From NCBI RefSeq assembly GCF_030908405.1, contig NZ_CP133089.1, positions 1 through 64,000 on the forward strand: a DNA stretch of 64,000 bases, given 5' to 3'. Made by a program: the position numbers and the translations under genes. Shown piece by piece: positions 62,516 through 64,000 of the stretch (the stretch's first letter is position 1; each line of letters starts with the position of its first letter). Origin of the DNA: Aminobacterium sp. MB27-C1. GTDB taxonomy: Bacteria; Synergistota; Synergistia; Synergistales; Aminobacteriaceae. The notes below the pieces were generated by a model. That model was not told the origin of the DNA. It saw only the letters and a list, made by a program, of their open reading frames with translations, and searched no databases.

Positions 62516-63109
62516 ATGGTAAAAAGGCTCCTTCATCTGTTGTCTGTTTGTTGTGTTTGCTGTGTATTCTTTTTCTTGCCATTTGCTTCTTGGGCACAAT
62601 CGTCAGAACAAACAGAAAAAATAGAGATTCCTGAATCGCTTCAAACTCCTAATACTCCATTGACATTTTTTATTGAGGAAGATGAGAGTTCTTTCCCTCA
62701 AGGTCTTCGTCAGAAGTTGACCTATTCGGCTAAGGGAACTCGCTCAGAAGCCAGACATAGTTTCCTCTACATAGAAGATAATCTTGTTCCTGATACTTTT
62801 ACCTACGTGGAATATAAAAAATCTGCATGGTTTTTTGAAAGCCGGAATTATATGTGGGGAGATGACGGCTATTGGCCCACAGAAGCGCATAATGTGATTG
62901 AAAGTTCTCAAAAGTTTACAGAGGAGATGGAAAAACAAGGTTGGTATAAAGGGAATCAGATTTTACGGGGAACTCCTGATCATTGGGTATATGTTGAATG
63001 GAGAGGCGGCAGTGCGTTTATAGCTCCTGATAAAATTGAGTCCTTTTTAGAAAATTATAGTCTGCCCATTCTCCCCAGAGAAGGACAAGTAGAGATACGA
63101 CGTTCTTGA
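62516..63109 (+). CDS. Secreted protein of unknown function
   Basis: The 197-residue protein has a long hydrophobic signal (LLHLLSVCCVCCVFFFLPFA, cleavage probably after SWA) and a mature region without a family I recognise. It is rich in aromatic and acidic residues, with SFLYIEDNLVPDTFTYVEYK and NYMWGDDGYWPTEAHNVIES in the middle and DHWVYVEWRGGSAFIAPDKI near the end. It may be a periplasmic or cell-envelope protein. GAGGTGA precedes ATG 62516. A small hairpin follows, and then the propeller sensor gene in the same direction. No function can be assigned. Confidence 0.6.
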   Translation: MVKRLLHLLSVCCVCCVFFFLPFASWAQSSEQTEKIEIPESLQTPNTPLTFFIEEDESSFPQGLRQKLTYSAKGTRSEARHSFLYIEDNLVPDTFTYVEYKKSAWFFESRNYMWGDDGYWPTEAHNVIESSQKFTEEMEKQGWYKGNQILRGTPDHWVYVEWRGGSAFIAPDKIESFLENYSLPILPREGQVEIRRS

Positions 63110-63120
63110 TAAAGAAAAGA

Positions 63121-63139
63121 AGACTCCGGTTCGGAGTCT
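63121..63139 (+). terminator. Short hairpin after the secreted protein gene
   Basis: AGACTCCG pairs with CGGAGTCT around a three-base loop. Only TGTT follows, so it is a weak terminator at best. Confidence 0.45.
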
Positions 63140-63215
63140 GTTAAAGATAATAGCTATAAGTGATCATGATAGAATAGGCAATATCCATTCTACCTTTATT
63201 CAAGGGGGCACATAT

Positions 63216-64000
63216 GTGACGTGGCTCAAGATAAGAAATAAGGTTTTTCTCATAAGCCTTTTCTTTCTGTTGCTTTTTTTGCCTTCCTCTGCTCAAGGAC
63301 GGGATGAGATTATTTTCGAACATCTCTCCCTTGAGGAGGGACTCTCGCAAACGACAGTAAATACTATTCTAAAAGACCATAAAGGGTATCTCTGGTTTGG
63401 AACAAATGGTGGCTTAAATCGCTATGACGGGTATAGTTTCAGGGTTTACCGTCATGAACCTTTTTCTTCAAATAGTCTCTCGAACAATATGGTCACGTCT
63501 CTTTATGAAGATAAAAATGGTATTTTCTGGATAGGAACATTTGGAGGGGGTCTTAATAGATTTGATCCCTCTCGAGAAATTTTTCAATCATATAGATACT
63601 CGAAAGATGCTTCTTCTCCACCTGACGATCTCATTTCTCATGTAATAGGAGATAAAAAGGGGTATATCTGGGTTGGTACGTTTCAGAATGGTCTGGGGTG
63701 TTTTGACCCTGAAAGAGAGACGTGGAATATATACCTTGATGATGATTCTTCAGGATTTAGCGGAGAGGGAGTGTTAAACCTCTATGTTGATTCAAAGCAT
63801 CAATTGTGGGTTGGTACCAATAAGGCACTGAACTTCCACACGAAACGAGATACGTTTATCCCATATTATGCTCATTCAAAAGAAGCCCTACCTGTTACTG
63901 CCATAACTGAGGGTAGAAAAGGCTTCTTATGGATTGGTACCGCTTCTGGAAAACTCTATCGATTCTACCCCCAAGAGGAAAAATTTGAAGAAGTTCCCCT
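63216..64000 (+). CDS. Two-component-type sensor with periplasmic propeller repeats (partial)
   Basis: The gene runs off the right edge; 261 residues are visible. After a signal peptide (VFLISLFFLLLFLPSSAQG is similar to the read FLISLFFLLLFLPSSAQ) come Reg_prop-type propeller blades: IFEHLSLEEGLSQTTVNTIL, GYLWFGTNGGLNRYDGYSFR, GIFWIGTFGGGLNRFDP, GYIWVGTFQNGLGCFDPERE and QLWVGTNKALNFHTKRDTFI, and GFLWIGTASGKLYRFYPQEE. Proteins starting this way are usually hybrid histidine kinases or diguanylate cyclases with a Y_Y_Y domain. A GTG at 63216 follows AAGGGGG five bases upstream; the ATG at 63214 is followed at once by a stop. The output domain is outside the window. Confidence 0.8.
   Translation, partial: MTWLKIRNKVFLISLFFLLLFLPSSAQGRDEIIFEHLSLEEGLSQTTVNTILKDHKGYLWFGTNGGLNRYDGYSFRVYRHEPFSSNSLSNNMVTSLYEDKNGIFWIGTFGGGLNRFDPSREIFQSYRYSKDASSPPDDLISHVIGDKKGYIWVGTFQNGLGCFDPERETWNIYLDDDSSGFSGEGVLNLYVDSKHQLWVGTNKALNFHTKRDTFIPYYAHSKEALPVTAITEGRKGFLWIGTASGKLYRFYPQEEKFEEVP

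Overview
This 64 kb window reads as the chromosome of an anaerobic, amino-acid-fermenting bacterium, most likely a Synergistota (Aminobacterium-like) organism. That placement is an inference from gene content: two butyrate kinases and two phosphate butyryltransferases, a TAXI-type TRAP transporter, several M20 peptidases, opine and ornithine-cyclodeaminase-type dehydrogenases, D-amino-acid-type PLP enzymes, malic enzyme, thiol peroxidase, no respiratory chain genes, and a moderately AT-rich composition. I saw no rRNA, tRNA, CRISPR array, insertion sequence or prophage.

Layout. 1-11.4 kb: a class IV aminotransferase, a large HD-GYP sensor, a butyrate module in the order buk-ptb-ptb-buk, then an IclR regulator with a glyoxylate-type aminotransferase and a 4-hydroxy-2-oxoglutarate-aldolase-like enzyme, and a DeoC-like aldolase. 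11.5-15.6 kb: an FKBP prolyl isomerase, two tandem small OB-fold-like proteins, thiol peroxidase, a second HD-GYP protein and NudC. 15.6-23.3 kb: an osmoregulated periplasmic glucan synthesis cluster (OpgG, OpgH in two pieces) with a MarR regulator and a MATE pump, then a Cache-GGDEF diguanylate cyclase. 23.5-28.5 kb: a 3H-domain (NiaR-like) repressor with an EIIC-like membrane protein and a clear operator, an MFS transporter, and a B12-fold/DUF2284 fusion coupled to an ion permease. 28.5-36 kb: the YhaO/YhaN nuclease pair, an orphan response regulator and a chemoreceptor. 36-42.9 kb: an RpiR regulator divergent from a TAXI TRAP-DUF1850-opine dehydrogenase-OCD operon. 43-53.4 kb: an acetyltransferase, a lone dnaK, a DUF2156 protein, a PepV-type dipeptidase, an MFS exporter, two CoA-disulfide-reductase-type flavoproteins, a Spy-like periplasmic protein and a DUF3343 protein. 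53.5-57.4 kb: a structured leader RNA ending in a strong terminator, followed by a transporter, an M20D amidohydrolase and a D-threonine-aldolase-type enzyme. 57.4-64 kb: LarC and LarE, an acyl-CoA synthetase, malic enzyme, a secreted protein and the start of a two-component propeller sensor.

Sequence quality matters here. Nearly every longer gene in the first 14.4 kb, and the marR and MATE genes near 20 kb, are broken by one-base indels, densest at the left edge and absent after about 20.5 kb. Each broken gene can be joined into a family-typical protein. I read this mainly as low-quality sequence towards a contig end, not mass pseudogenization, but I label those genes as broken because that is what the sequence shows.

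The items most worth following are the leader RNA at 53.6 kb, the divided OpgH, the B12-fold/DUF2284 fusion with its permease, the NiaR-like operator overlapping a ribosome binding site, and the inverted repeat that brackets the dnaK promoter.
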